From the NCBI RefSeq assembly GCF_022682495.2, contig NC_071399.1, forward strand, positions 5,127,342-5,191,341: a DNA stretch of 64,000 nucleotides, given 5' to 3'. The translations under genes were made by a program, and so were the position numbers. The notes under the pieces were generated by a model. The model worked only from the letters and a program-made list of their open reading frames with translations, did no database searches and had not been told where the DNA came from. Positions 33,944-46,000 of this stretch are shown here, piece after piece. How positions within the stretch are numbered: the stretch's first letter is position 1; each line of letters opens with the position of its first letter. Source of the stretch: Desmodus rotundus (Eukaryota > Chordata > Mammalia > Chiroptera > Phyllostomidae).

Positions 33944-34539
33944 TTGTCTTTAGTGCTTTTCAGCTGCTAATGAAGCCCTTTTCAGTTATAGTGAGACAGG
34001 GATTTAGAAACATTTGGATATGTTCCAAGGAATCCCTGTGTAGAAGGTATGAAGAAAAGAAAGGAAAAGGAAGTTCAGAGTAACCAAAGAATAAGGGCAA
34101 TATTATTTAAAAATTTAAAAGTAAATAAAAGACAAGAGCACAATCAAGATTACAAATAAAATGATCATTTTAAATACATGAAGTGGATTTACATTTTAAG
34201 AAATCTTTTGTTCACTGAATTATAACACAATATTTTCAAATTTCCATCATTTATATTCAAACTCTCATACATTTTGAAAGATGCTATAAATACCAGAGCG
34301 TGATCCAGGCTTTGCTTACACGTGTGAGCTCAAGTTTCTAATTTAAGGTAGTTAGTGACAAATCAGGGGCTGAGTCACACCTAGAAATTAGAACGACTGG
34401 GGTGATTTTAAACTGTATTATCTGCTTCTTGTAGCCCAATCTTAGCACAGGGCACTTTGCATATTTTTCTGAAATAAAATATCCTGCTCTGATATTATTT
34501 AAGAGTTATCCATTGCTTGGAAGATGCAGAGTGGTTGTA

Positions 34540-34710
34540 TGCATAGGATCTCATCGGATTGTCAAAATAACTCTAAGAAAGAGGCAGGTGTTTGCTCCAC
34601 TTTCTAGCTGAGGACTTTGAGGTCCAGGTGGAGGAAGAACTGGTTTAAGGTCGGTATGTAGAAAAACACAGAAATGGTACCCAGGCCTCAGGCTGCTTAT
34701 TCCACCTGAA
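34540..34710 (+). mobile_element. MIR SINE remnant
   Basis: GGATCTCATCGGATTGTCAA, then TTTCTAGCTGAGGACTTTGA and GGAAGAACTGGTTTAAGGTC match the MIR 3' half (tcctcacaacaacc ... acagatgaggaaactga ... aagtaacttgcccaaggtc). Confidence 0.55.
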
Positions 34711-36654
34711 GACTCTCTCTGATGAAATTATTTAAAGGAAGAAGGGGGAAAAGGGATGGAAGGACTTACGGGAGGATGGAAGGAAGTGAAAAACTACACT
34801 AAATCCTTGGGGCAAAAGAAAAAAATATCATTCTAGTCACTTTGGACTCTGTAGCCATAAGTTCCGGACCTTCACTTTTTTTAAACTCTGAGATATCAAA
34901 ATAAATTGGGAACTAAAGAAAATGAGTCAGACCCTTTTAAACATATGTTAAAGGTCTAAGAATTATTTTCCAATTGCCTTCCACTGACTATTGAACACAA
35001 TAGAAAAAGAAACAAAACAGGAACTTACACAGGGTTTGTTATTAATGACCTGAATTGTTCCTGAACTTGAAATAACAATAATTTCATATTTTAAGCAGTT
35101 TTAACCTGTAACTCCAAGTGCAAAATATTTAATTTCACATTATTCTTTGTATGCATTCACTTAAATATCTCTTATAATGCAAACCAGGCAGGGAAAATAA
35201 ACAAGCTTTGCCAATTTTAGTGAAGCAATGCATGTTTTACATACAATCAGTGCTTGCATTGTAAATGGTATATTTTCTTTAAATTCTGACAATGAAAGTA
35301 AATGGAAATAGCTTTTACTCATAATTTTTTTGCATATTTTCTGTGGTATATGTTGACAATGGCCATGGAAAAGATCAGCATCACTTTGTTCCAAAAATGT
35401 ATCTGCTGGTAGTCACTGGCCCATTCAGGTCCTAGCTCTGTTTGGCAAATTGTTTAGATTAACTTTATTTGAACCAAATATATCGTGTGCAACCCTGAAA
35501 ATATGAGTGTCTAGGAAGATCCAGTATATTTTCCCATATCTACTCAATTGTATTGTGGTTGCTCACTAGGTTTGAACAGCACAGAATATTTTATACACTC
35601 AAAGGATGAAAACAAAATATTTGCCTGACACTAACTACGCAAGCCATTTGAAAGAACTGAACATCGGTTTTCCACCCACGGCGCGGGTTTACTAAGCCTG
35701 AGTTGATTCTCTGACCGTGTCGTCATTAATATGAAATGAGGCGCTGTGTGTGGAAACACTCTCTAAGCCATCCGTATTCTTCAGCACTTGACTGTTCATC
35801 AGTAGGGCCTGGTGTCTGCGCAGCTTCCCTTCCTGCTTCCGGAGGGGCCACTGCTGACTAATTCTGGGACAGCTCCCCCTTCCATTCACTGCTTTGGTTC
35901 CTCCCCTCCCTTGTTTTTCTTTATGTCTGCTTTTGTTCTCTTTCTTTTAAACTTCTGGCTACTTTTTGCACACATCTTGCGTTTTATGGGAACAAACTGA
36001 AAGGGCATAACCAAGGCAGAGTGATTGGTATGCCAGACCTCTGCTGAGCGGTGGGTACCAAGCATGTAGATGCTGGTGTTAGTGCCAGGCCATCAGAACG
36101 CGCTTTCTGCTTCAGCACTTCCCACTCCTAAGTGATGCTCAGCAATGGTCCCTTACTGCAAAGTGCTCCAGAGCCACGTCATTAGCTCTGAAGATGGTTT
36201 GGGTGGAGGGAGAAAGAAATCCTTACGTTCAGAATGGCTGGGGAGGCACTGTATTCTGTAGCTGCACACAGGCGTTTGATGGGAATGTGTGTGTGTGTGC
36301 TTGAGTGACACCCACATATGGACACACATGTCATAATGCCCATCAGCAGATACGGGCTATGACAGCCAGCAAATTGATTAGTTTATGCTCCCAATATTTA
36401 TTTATTTAGCCGATGTTTTATCAGTAGCTATTGGTTCTATCGGCTTAATCTAATAACAAATCTGTTCTGTTTTGGTGTTACCGGCAACAGTCATCCTTGT
36501 TGAGTATCTAATGAGGATTCTTTACATAAAACATTTTGTTACTAAAGGGAACCACAAGTAAAATACCCACTTTGCTAATCAATTTTGAATGTGAAAAACT
36601 TGGTGAGTGTAAGTTTTCGTATGTAGGGCAACCTCAGTACAGTGGTCCTGCTTC
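34711..36654. other. Unique DNA with possible conserved patches
   Basis: No gene recognised. 36360-36520 has homeodomain-like AATTGATTAG and an AT-rich block with retained CpG. Confidence 0.35.
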
Positions 36655-36735
36655 GACACAGAAAACTAGAAGAAGCTAAGGAATCTGCCTAAACGTACAC
36701 AGCTAGTAGAGATGGAGGTGCAGTCCCATCCTTCA
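36655..36735 (+). mobile_element. Possible MIR fragment
   Basis: ACACAGAAAACTAGAAGAAGC, GAATCTGCCTAAACGTACACAG and CTAGTAGAGATGGAGGTGC resemble the MIR end (gaggaaactgaggc ... gcccaaggtcacacagctagtaagtggcagagc). Confidence 0.4.
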
Positions 36736-37127
36736 TTCTGTGCTACACTTCCTCCTCCCTAATGCAGCTTTGGGGGCGGAGAAGGAGAGCAGTCCAGGAG
36801 CTTACCATAAAGCTAATGAGGGCAGGAGGGAGAGATCCTCCCGTGAAAGAGAGCACAGCCTATTCCAGGACCAAGAACCACGGGGAGAACGTGGGTCAAG
36901 TCTGTCCAGCGCATGTCTCCAGACGCATCTCAGAATGGCACGTCTCTTGTTTGGGTCATTGGATAAGGAGTGTTTTCCAGGAGACCGAGAGGATGAGGAA
37001 AATAATTTTGTAAGGGCAAAATGTAAAGCTAAAGTACTGATGTGAGGAACAGTTTGAAATCAGGTAGCTCTGACCATAGATATACAGAAAGCTCTCTCTT
37101 AGTTATGAAACCATCGTGTTCAGATTT
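36736..37127. other. Purine-rich unique segment
   Basis: Two overlapping plus frames (36740-37045 and 36762-37013) arise from the same GA-rich DNA. Neither is recognisable, and their mutual overlap argues against coding. Confidence 0.4.
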
Positions 37128-37345
37128 GATCACTATCTACTGAGCCCTTCCAAGTTGTCTAGCATCCTCTATGACAAGTACCAGACACATGAGTTAGGCC
37201 GTTTGTTATCCCATTTTACAGATAAAGCGAGTGAGGACAGCAGCTTCGCAACGTGCCCAAGGATGGCGTAGCTGGCATAGGGCTCAACGGTGACTTGAAA
37301 CCACGGATTCTGAATCCAGGGCCTGAATGCTTCACCACTGTGTAG
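37128..37345 (+). mobile_element. MIR SINE
   Basis: CTATCTACTGAGCCCTTCC, AAGTACCAGACACATGAG, ATCCCATTTTACAGATAAAG and AACGTGCCCAAGGATGGCG follow the MIR order (tttactgagcgcc ... gtgccaggcac ... ccattttacagatgaggaaac ... cttgcccaaggtcac). Confidence 0.65.
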
Positions 37346-39763
37346 CTCGGTAGGCAGTGTCAAGTTTTATTATTATTACTTTTAGAACACACACCACTCA
37401 TTTACATAACATTCAAGACTCCGGCATAGATAATAAACTATCAACATTTCCACAATGAGCATTTGGAAAAATGCTTTCAAAATGATTGTAATAAAATACT
37501 TTAATGATTGGGCAAGACTTGCTCACCAGCAATTATTAGGGGTTTATTTGGTCAATAAATCACAAAAAGAAAAGACAAACACCACCACCACAAAAGGACA
37601 GGTTATTGTGCCACTTGTCACACTTGAGTTTTAAGAGAGGCAGTTACATTGTGTGTGTGTCTGCGTATATATACTTGGACCATTTGTGCTCCCGGATGAA
37701 ACAAGGGGCTCGGTTCCATGAAGGACCTGTGTGGAGCTGTTGCTGGGTCCGAAACGTGCATTGTAACGTATTAAATTAGAGACTGCCCCCGAGCAGCACA
37801 GGCTATTGATTCATCCTGAGATGGAGCAGTCAGCCCATCAAGGGTCCCACCTGGCACATCCCTTTCCTATAATGAAACTGACAGTGAGAGAGCAGAGGGT
37901 TCACAAAGAGAAGACTGGGTGTTGTGGCCAGCGGGGGAAAGACTCGCTGCAAAGTACATGTTAATTCCTGCTGAGTAGGCTATTGAAGTGGTAGTAAAGC
38001 AGAGGCATTGCCTCTGGCCTTGGCATCGGTGGCTCTGAGCCTAGACATCCACTGCCTGTCAAGGAAGGCATTCAGCTGGGCAGGCTCTGTCTCAGTGTCC
38101 ACAGTGTCACGGACTGTGACAGCTACAGGCTGGGAAGCTAGAAAGTCTCCTTGAAAATCACTGATGTGTTTTGTTCATGCCAAACATTTCTGTGTCTTCT
38201 TCTATATTGTATCTCTGAATATTATGTGTTTTATATCATTATCACACAGATTTTTATAGATCTCAAAATTATCTCTTTGCCATGATAAAAATTAGTAGAA
38301 CAATGTCTTTTTAACAAATCTGTGAAAGCCTCCTTTAGATATGAATGTTTTCAAGAGCAGAAAGAGTTGAAAGTGAAGGATTCTTGGACAAGTTCTAATT
38401 CTTAGAACTCTTAACAAATGATAGGTCATATTCTCCTTTAAACATAATTCTGGGAAAAAATAGCTTTATTGATACTCTAACATCTGAATCGATATCATTT
38501 TGAGAAGAACAATGGACCAAATGGTAAGGCCAAGAACCAGGTTTACATCTTGGTCAAAATATGTTAGGTAAATTTTAATGTGGCAAAGTCACTGGATTAA
38601 AACAATATCTATTGAGATTCTGTAGAAATTAAAATGCCCCAAGTCTGATTATTCTGTGCATGGACAGAATAATCAGAGTTAAGAACAAGAAGCATTCTGA
38701 CATGCCTACACTAAGTGAACACTCAGAAGCCCAGAAAAAAATCATCTCTTGTCCCATTTCTCACGTGGCAGTTGGATGGAAAAAAGGCAAAGTCCAATTC
38801 TCATGCCTTTTACAGCAGGGCTTTTACTGCCACACACCTCTCTTCCTGTCCATCACTTGGAGTAAGGCAACCGTCTCTCCTTGTATGCAAGACCTTACCA
38901 GGCCTCAGCGAAAGCATTAATATGTGAGCTCAAATTCCTTTTACTCTGGTGCTCATTAGCTATCAAAAACGGCACATCTTTGCTTTGTAGATGTGACAAA
39001 TGTTTCAGTATTTTTATTTTACATCGACTTCTTTATTTGTGGATGCATAAAAGTGCTGTGTAAACCCTGAAGAGTGCTGCCCTTCTAAGATGGTCTAATT
39101 ATATGAAATATTTCATCCTTTTACAGCTCAGGGTTAGGACAGTGAGACTTTCTTCTGATTGCCAACCTCATTTTTTCCCCTAAGTTCCCATGGAGCCAAA
39201 AAGAAAACTAATGGAATGTAAAGGTCATCAGGCTTTAGATTTCACAACGGCCCTTAAGGCTCAGCTTTAACCTTCTGCTTCATTTCTTGCTCAAGCAATA
39301 TTTATTTCCTTGTTAAATAGTGAGGAAACAATTGTATAGCAAAGGTGCTTTCAGAACAGAAGGCTTTATAACATAGATCTTTGGTTCCCTTGCCAGTGAT
39401 GTCATAAAACCTTCATATAGTTTAGCAGCTTACTGTATGAATAACAGAATACGAGATTCTATTGAATACGGGATGGGGTCTGCAAGGGAAGCCATGGCAT
39501 GATTTCCATCAGTGGGCTGCCCAGCCCAGCTTGAAGCTACACTGTGCAGGGAGCATTTTATACAATGTAGCACATAGAGACACATGGCCAAACAGGGAAC
39601 GTGAAAATAGCTGAGTTGACTTCTCAAGGTTCCCTCCAGCGCTGAAGCCCATGAATTGTTTTTAGTTTACAAAATACTGAAATGAAAGAATTTGCACCCT
39701 AAGGTTGTCTCAGGGTTTAAAAACACAAATCATAGACAGCAGAAGATGGTGGGGAATGGATAA
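37346..39763. other. Mostly unique DNA
   Basis: No gene recognised. 37660-38150 is repeat-poor and more GC-rich, with an AT-rich core (GTAACGTATTAAATTAGAG), and may be conserved. A short L2/MIR-like tail (TTCTCAAGGTTCCCTCCAGC) lies near 39623. Confidence 0.35.
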
Positions 39764-39780
39764 TAGAGAGAGAGAGAGAA
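39764..39780. repeat. (GA)n short run
   Basis: About eight GA units in a purine-rich neighbourhood. Confidence 0.85.
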
Positions 39781-40137
39781 ATGAAAGAATGGGTAAGAAC
39801 GAAGAAGTAGACATAAAGGAAAGTAGAAATAAAAACCATGGCAAGCTTAATCAAGAGGGAAAATGCTAAGTATTCAAATGACAAAAGTGCTGATATCCTG
39901 AAACAGAAAATAAGCCCTTTAAGATGCTTTCAAAATATGTAAACATTACAGAGGAAGTATGGAAAAATGATATATTCTTTCAAACCATCAATATTTTTAT
40001 AATTGCCATTTCCTTTGTTAATTTCTATATATAATGTCACATCATTGAAAATATCTCTATAGCATTAACCTACTATTTTTCTGACAGGTTCAAGAGCAAA
40101 ATATATATGTATCTCAAACCAAATATGTATTTAATTT

Positions 40138-40245
40138 AGAGCTTGCAGGGCTAACAGAAGTCATTTGATTCAATCCTTGACTTTTTCAAATGAGGAAACA
40201 AGGACACAGATAATTTGAAGGATCCTCCCAAGAAGCCAAACATTA
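40138..40245 (+). mobile_element. Possible MIR-type fragment
   Basis: TTTAGAGCTTGCAGGGCTAA, AGTCATTTGATTCAATCC and TTTCAAATGAGGAAACAAGG match a MIR-related consensus (ttagagctggaagggacc ... tcatctagtccaacc ... cagatgaggaaactgagg). Confidence 0.4.
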
Positions 40246-41339
40246 GCAGCAAAAGAAATATGACAAGAATCAAGGACTTCACAGAATTAAGGACGTGCTG
40301 TCTCTCTGCGATGTGTTTCACTACATTCTTGTACCTCACAGGAAACATCCTTACTGCACACACCTGCTTTACAGAATATTAAATACCTGACTTAGAGATT
40401 AGAGGAAGAGAGACTAAAACCCATAATATTGTACTATGAACACCAAAAAATAAGGCAGAAATGAAGATCTCTGATATATTTCTCACCTAAGCAACTGGAG
40501 TACAGGATGAATAATAATAATTTATTGCTATAAATAATAGCAATCTGAGAAGATTAGTCCAATTTAAAGACCATGTAAAGAGTTCTGCCTTTTTGAAGTC
40601 TGTCACATTTTCTTTTGCTTTGCTCTCTGGAGAAGACGCCATTTAAAATGATCACTGAAGATGGTGCCATCCTGGCACTCAGAACTGCTGAGCACATGCC
40701 CTTCAGCCCGTCACGAAACTTCATCCCTGGCAGGCCCGAGGAAGGGTCTGAGATGGCACAGTACCTGTTGTTTGTGAGTGCTTAATACATATGGCTTTAT
40801 AGTGATTTATGTTCCGGAAAGTTAAGCTACAAAGGAATTTGGGAGTTTTGAAATAAAAGTGTATAGTAATAAAAAGGACACAGCACACATTTATTTTGTA
40901 AAAAAAAAACCACATACAATCTATCTTCCAACATAATATACGATGGCTCTTAAATTAACAAAAACTATTGAATTTTAAGTGAAATATTTAGTAGAAGCAG
41001 AATAAGAAAAATGGGTCATTGAGAATTCAAAGTGCGATGCTAAGTTGAACAGATTTGCAGAGACACTAATGGTTCCTAGAAATTCCCAATAGTATCGCTA
41101 TAGGCTTAGCATCTACAGTTTGTGAAGTATGTAGGTTTTGAACTATAAACCAGTAAAACTCAGAGTTCTATGGAACCTCTGCTAGCCTTCGATATATTAT
41201 TTCTATCTATGAACTCACTCTCATGTGTTATCCATGAACTCAGGGGTAAATCAAGTCCCCGCTTAATTGGTCACCTTCGTATCTAACCAAACCAGGTATC
41301 CAAAAAATGCAAACTTTCTCTCCCTTTTATAAAAAGTTG
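40246..41339. other. Unique DNA, no gene recognised
   Basis: No feature recognised. Confidence 0.4.
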
Positions 41340-41830
41340 GCTTCAGATATAATTCCCACAGAATAAAAGTTATCTTTCTCCTGTGAACAGTTTGATGAGT
41401 TTTGTCAAATGTAAACTCTCTCAAAACTATCACCATAACCAAATTTGAATCAATTCCGTCACCCCCCAAATATCCCTCCTGTCTTTTTCTAGTCCATCTC
41501 CCCACCACTCGGGCCCTGCCCCAGGTAAGCTGTGGTTGGTTTCTGTCCGTACAGTTTTCCCCTCTTACGGAATGTCCTGTAAATAATGGAATTGCGTAGT
41601 CCTTGTGTCTGGTTTCCTTTACTTAGCACGGTGCTCTTGAGATTCATCCATGATATTGTGTGTATCAGTAGTTTTTTTTTTCTTTTTATGGTTGAATAGT
41701 ATTTCATTTGATGAATATACTACAATTTACTTATCCATTCACAAATTGATAAACATTGTGATGTTTCTCCATTTTGGGAGAATTAGGAATAAGGCTATTA
41801 CAAACATTCATGCATTATATGGAACTTCAT
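41340..41830 (-). mobile_element. Ancient L1 3' end
   Basis: The plus strand reads GCTTCAGATATAATTCCCAC, ATGTAAACTCTCTCAAAAC, TTTACTTAGCACGGTGCTC, GATTCATCCATGATATTGTG and GGTTGAATAGTATTTCATTTG. This is the reverse complement of the last 500 bp of L1M (agcataatg ... atccatgttg ... ggctgaataatattccattg). No open frame remains. Confidence 0.75.
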
Positions 41831-42164
41831 GAGTCTTAATGCAAGAAAGTGTGGCTTAGAAAACAGTGCATAAATTACGGAAAAGTGCTGGCGGCAATAG
41901 AAAGAGCGTCCCATCTCTGTGCACAGACAAGTGCTGCAGCAACGTACTCAAAGGACAGCATTCCGAATAGTCTCTCTGTACTCTTCACTTAATCATGGAC
42001 TGGGGACTGTGAGGGAAATGGGGGAAGAGGAGAGAGCGACTGGAGAAGCGACTTGAGTTTTTTAGCTCATTGTTGTACCCACTGCAGCTTTTTTCTTCTA
42101 ATAACTGCATAATCATAATAATATTAGTGGCAACAATATAAATATAAATAGAAACAACGGCTAA

Positions 42165-42385
42165 CGTGAACATAGTACTTTCTATGTACTCCAAAGTATT
42201 CTGAGTGTTTTGACTCTATTAAATCACTTAATTATCTTATCCACTCTTACTAGTAAATTAGAATTGTTATGATCAATTTATAGAACTGAAGCCCAGATCA
42301 GACAGGTGACTGGGCCAGAGCTAGTCAGTAATGGAGTTGATATTCAGAACCAAGCACCGACTCCAGAATCCATGTTCTGAGACCC
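42165..42385 (+). mobile_element. MIR SINE
   Basis: AACATAGTACTTTCTATGTAC (the ctactatgtgcc step), TAAATCACTTAATTATCTTATCC, TATAGAACTGAAGCCCAGATC and GGCCAGAGCTAGTCAGTAATG follow the MIR order to its 3' part. Confidence 0.65.
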
Positions 42386-42596
42386 TGGTTAATAGAACCT
42401 CAATAAAATGGCTCTCCTATTAACAGATGAAAGTCTTCTTAAGTGAGTGCCATTTATGGGAGACACTCATGGTTCTCGCCATTAGGCTGAACGTTGGAAA
42501 CAAAACACAGTCAAGATTTGATACTAGATGCTATTTCCATCCGATTGTCTATGAGTATATCCAAGAGAGCTCTGTTGCAGCTCTTCCTTCATTTTT

Positions 42597-42805
42597 TAAA
42601 AAGATTTTATTTATTTATTTTTAGAGAGGTGGGAAAGGAGGGAGAAAGAGAGGGAGAGAAATATCAATGTGTGGTTACCTCTCATGCGCCCCCTACTGGG
42701 GACCTGGCCTGCAATCCAGGCATGTGTCCTGACTGGGAATCAAACCAGTGACCCTTTGGTTCACAGGCTCTCACTCAGTCCACTGAGCTCTACCAGCCAG
42801 GGCAT
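42597..42805 (-). mobile_element. VES-type SINE (bat tRNA-derived)
   Basis: The minus strand is a tRNA-derived SINE with a GCCCTGGCTGGT start (plus-strand ACCAGCCAGGGC at 42792-42803) and a pol III B box (plus-strand GGGAATCAAACC at 42735-42746, giving GGTTTGATTCCC). The GGCCAGGTCCCCAGTAGGGG core lies at 42692-42711 and an A/T-rich tail with AAATAAATAAAAT toward 42600. Direct copies of TCTTCCTTC at 42582-42590 and 42810-42818 are candidate target duplications, the right one lying a few bases beyond the element. This is the clearest lineage marker in the window. Confidence 0.9.
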
Positions 42806-43401
42806 CAATTCTTCCTTCTTTAGAGGTATTGAGAGAAATTTCCTCAAATGATATTCAGAATTGAAGTTTTCTAGTTCTCTGAATAAAATTATATTATGCT
42901 GACACTACAGTCTTTTGTTTATAACCATACAAAAGTTCATATAATATAATATCAAGAGATCAGTATGACTAGAAAAGTGATTCTTATATTTAATATTGAG
43001 CGATCATTGCAAATTTCCATTTACTTGAAGAAATACAGCTGCAACAATATTTTGGTGCTCAGGCTAAGAGATTTAAAGTTATTTAAAAATTAAGAAACAT
43101 AAGATTATCAAAATTATTGTATTAGACACACAAGTTTAGTAAGCAATTGAAAAATGAAGACTCTGGTTTCCAATGAATCAATCTAATATAATGACGAGTG
43201 ATTCAAATCTATTGATATTCCTTATACACAATTCATATTACCTCACCATTAAACATTTAAGACAGAACCATTGTTGCTGTTAGTTCATAGATGAAATTAT
43301 TTCCTTGATAATTGTGTACAGTCACTTTTGTTTATGTTTATTACCTAAATTAACAGGTGAGCTCGGCTAGGCAAAAGGTAGAGCACATCACTATGTAAAT
43401 T

Positions 43402-43882
43402 GATGCTGCCTATTATAGGTTGAGTGTGCCCTTGACAGGATATCTGGAAGTCCTAACCCTGAAAGCTATGACTGTCATCTTATTTTGAAAAAGAGTTCTA
43501 CGGATGCCATCGCGTGAGAATGAGGTCGTTAGGGTGGGCCTTAATCCAATATGGCCAGTGTCCTTACAAGAAGAGGGTGATTTGGAGTCACACACAAGGA
43601 AGAGACATCATGAGAGACACAGGTACCACAAGGAAGATGGCCATGAGGAGATGGGCAAGGAATGGAGTTATGCTGACGCAAACCAAGGGATACCTGTGAC
43701 TGCCAGAAGCCTGAAGAGGCGAGGAAGGGTCCTCCCCTAGAGGGTTCAAAGGGAGCGTGGCCCTGCCAGCCCCTTGATTTGGGGTGACTCAAAAGCTGTA
43801 AGATGATACATGCCTATTCCTGTTGTCTCAGGCCACTCAGTTTGTGGTGCAGACCTAGGAAACTGCCACATGGACAGATCAT
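43402..43882 (+). mobile_element. MaLR LTR (MLT1-like)
   Basis: Landmarks in MLT1 order: GGTTGAGTGTGCCCTTGAC, GGAAGTCCTAACCCTGAAAG, AATGAGGTCGTTAGGGTGGG, ATCCAATATGGCCAGTGTCC, TTACAAGAAGAGGGTGATTT, GAAGATGGCCATGAGGAG and GTCTCAGGCCACTCAGTTTG. Solitary LTR without internal genes. Two divergent open frames of about 60-80 codons across it are chance products. Confidence 0.75.
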
Positions 43883-45129
43883 TTTGATACCAAATACTTT
43901 AAAGAACCATCTACAGTGACTGGCAATATCATGAGAGTAATCATCACATCATAATATTCTGGGTAAGTTCAACACTATTATTTTTATAAATAGGCAGCCA
44001 AGCATCGGGCATAGGAATCAGATCTTTCAGGACGACAAGCAGGCATTTTGATGTCTGGATCTCTCACTGAATTCCCATTAAGGTCCTTGATTTTATAGGC
44101 AAGCATTTTCCAATTTCCCGTGGCATGAATTCTCTTGTTTGCTGATATGTCTGACGCTCTTTGTGTATTCCAAGGTTATGCACTTGGACTTGATTGTGTC
44201 AAGTGAAGGTGGACTCGGAGTCTTGTGCAAAAGGAAGTCATGTATTAATGAACAAAGAAGTCAAAGAGGTTGTAAGAAAGAAACTTTCCATCAAAATCCT
44301 GACTTTGCTCTTTTTTTATAAAGGGTTCAAGGAACACAGGCCTGTCCTGAGAATTGTCCGAAGCCTGATGAAAGAAGAGAAGATGAATATCGAAATGACA
44401 CACCAAGACCCTGGTGCCCGCACTCAAAGCATCTTTGGCAGAACTGCTGAATATTTCAAATATCCCATTCAGCAGTCACCACACATGAAAGAGCAACCGT
44501 CGTATTTATGTTAAATATTCTGTGACTTATTAACTTAGCATAACTTATCCTCACTTTTTCCTCTGCTCAGACTTAGAATCCCAATAGAAATATCACTTTC
44601 ACACTGAGAGCAGGTTTTCAATGTGCTGCAGTAATCAACTAGGAAAGAACATCATCGGATTGGCTAATTCAGTGAGACTCTCTCACTTGCAGATGAGCTG
44701 GATTCGATTTGTTACCTGCCAACGGTGGCAGCTCAATACTGGGGCTCGTTATTCAAGGATCAGGGGGGAAGGGGTGCTAAATGAGCCTGGCTGTCAACAC
44801 GTTCTCTTGTTGCAACATCATCAGCCTTGAACCCTCTCATCCCAAGTCCACACACACACACACCCCACCTCCCCCTGCTCTCCATCTGTGAGCACGGGGG
44901 TTGATGTACAACAAACAATTCTGCCCTGTATATTGATTTGCCCTCTGCTTCTCTAGACATCAGTCTTAGCAAGATCTCTCCTTCTGCCTTCCTATCTTCA
45001 GTTTGGGCGTGGATTGTCTCTTTTATTGGCTATTTTTATGACAAGTGAAAAAATTAAGGGGGCAGAAAGAGAAAACATGGGAAAATATGTTTAAATATGC
45101 TAACCGCCACCTGCTTCTTAATGAGTTAT
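43883..45129. other. Repeat-poor unique DNA
   Basis: No gene recognised. A frame of 106 codons (44194-44514) lacks a known domain. A short (CA)n lies at 44848-44863. Confidence 0.35.
44848..44863. repeat. (CA)n short microsatellite
   Basis: About eight CA units. Confidence 0.9.
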
Positions 45130-46000
45130 TTTTGAAGCTGATACAGCCCACGAAAGCATGGTTGGTGATTTATTCAATTCCTTCTTGTGACTTTCCTTGA
45201 ATAGATGAGGCTCTAGGTGGAGAATAGATTCCATGGCGGATGTGGAATCGGAGCTGACAAACGCCAGCTCCTGGTATCATCAGGGCTGTCATTTTGCTCT
45301 CTCTGCGCAGTGCTCTGCGAAGATATTAGAGCTCAGGCACCCACTGACTGGAGAGTTCTGGAACACCTGGACTCAAAGCTCTGAGAAGAGGGTAGTAATG
45401 GCAGTTCCGTGATTATTCCCTTTCTGGTCAATTTCAATCAGTTCCTTAATGTGACTTTAATGATGTTTTTTGGTGTTAATTTCTTTTTATTTTTTTTAAT
45501 GCTATACCAATAGCGCTTTCATTCAACCACTGTGATTTTTCCATTAGGATGATTATAATGGAAGATGACTCTCGGCGGAAACGTATGAGACACTCTTGTT
45601 ATCCGTGCCCCATTGTTACTCCACACTAATTGCTCCAGTCTGTCATGTGAATGAGTATTTAAGGAGATTTTAATCCCCGAACCTCCACATTCATTGTAAT
45701 TCTGTGTGCTAAAGATCTTTATGACAGAACAGTGATAAAACTGGTAGCAATGCACACATGCCCAGATCTTCTGCAATTTAAACATAGTTAAAGAGTTTGG
45801 ATGCATTTTAATTTGTAAATAATTTGCCTCTAAGATAAATTGATGTGCGTGAAGTTGCTGTTTGGAGTAAACTTTCCAGTTAAACTTTCATGAATGCAAT
45901 CTTAGAGAGGACTGCGTTTTTCAGCTGATTTTTTTTGCTCTCATTTGCAAATCATGCTTCATTGCAGTTCCTCATAAGGGTAGGCAGTTATGAATAATGT
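45130..46000. promoter_or_regulatory. Candidate conserved non-coding block
   Basis: A transposon-free block with well-formed, non-degenerate texture: retained CpGs (GATGACTCTCGGCGGAAACG near 45560), TTTAATCCCCGAACC, an ATTTTAATTTGTAAATAATT stretch near 45805 and CAAATCATGC octamer-like sequence near 45947. Such mosaics of A/T-rich homeodomain and POU-like words with intact CpG are typical of conserved developmental enhancers. No alignment could be made. Confidence 0.33.

Noticed and set aside
36740..37045. Two overlapping plus-strand frames of 101 and 83 codons
   Set aside because: They overlap in different frames over the same purine-rich DNA, as expected from low stop-codon density.
42735..42746. 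tRNA-like B box
   Set aside because: Belongs to the VES SINE; there is no separate tRNA gene or cloverleaf.
44194..44514. 106-codon plus-strand frame
   Set aside because: No domain, no splice or promoter support; length is expected by chance in 64 kb.
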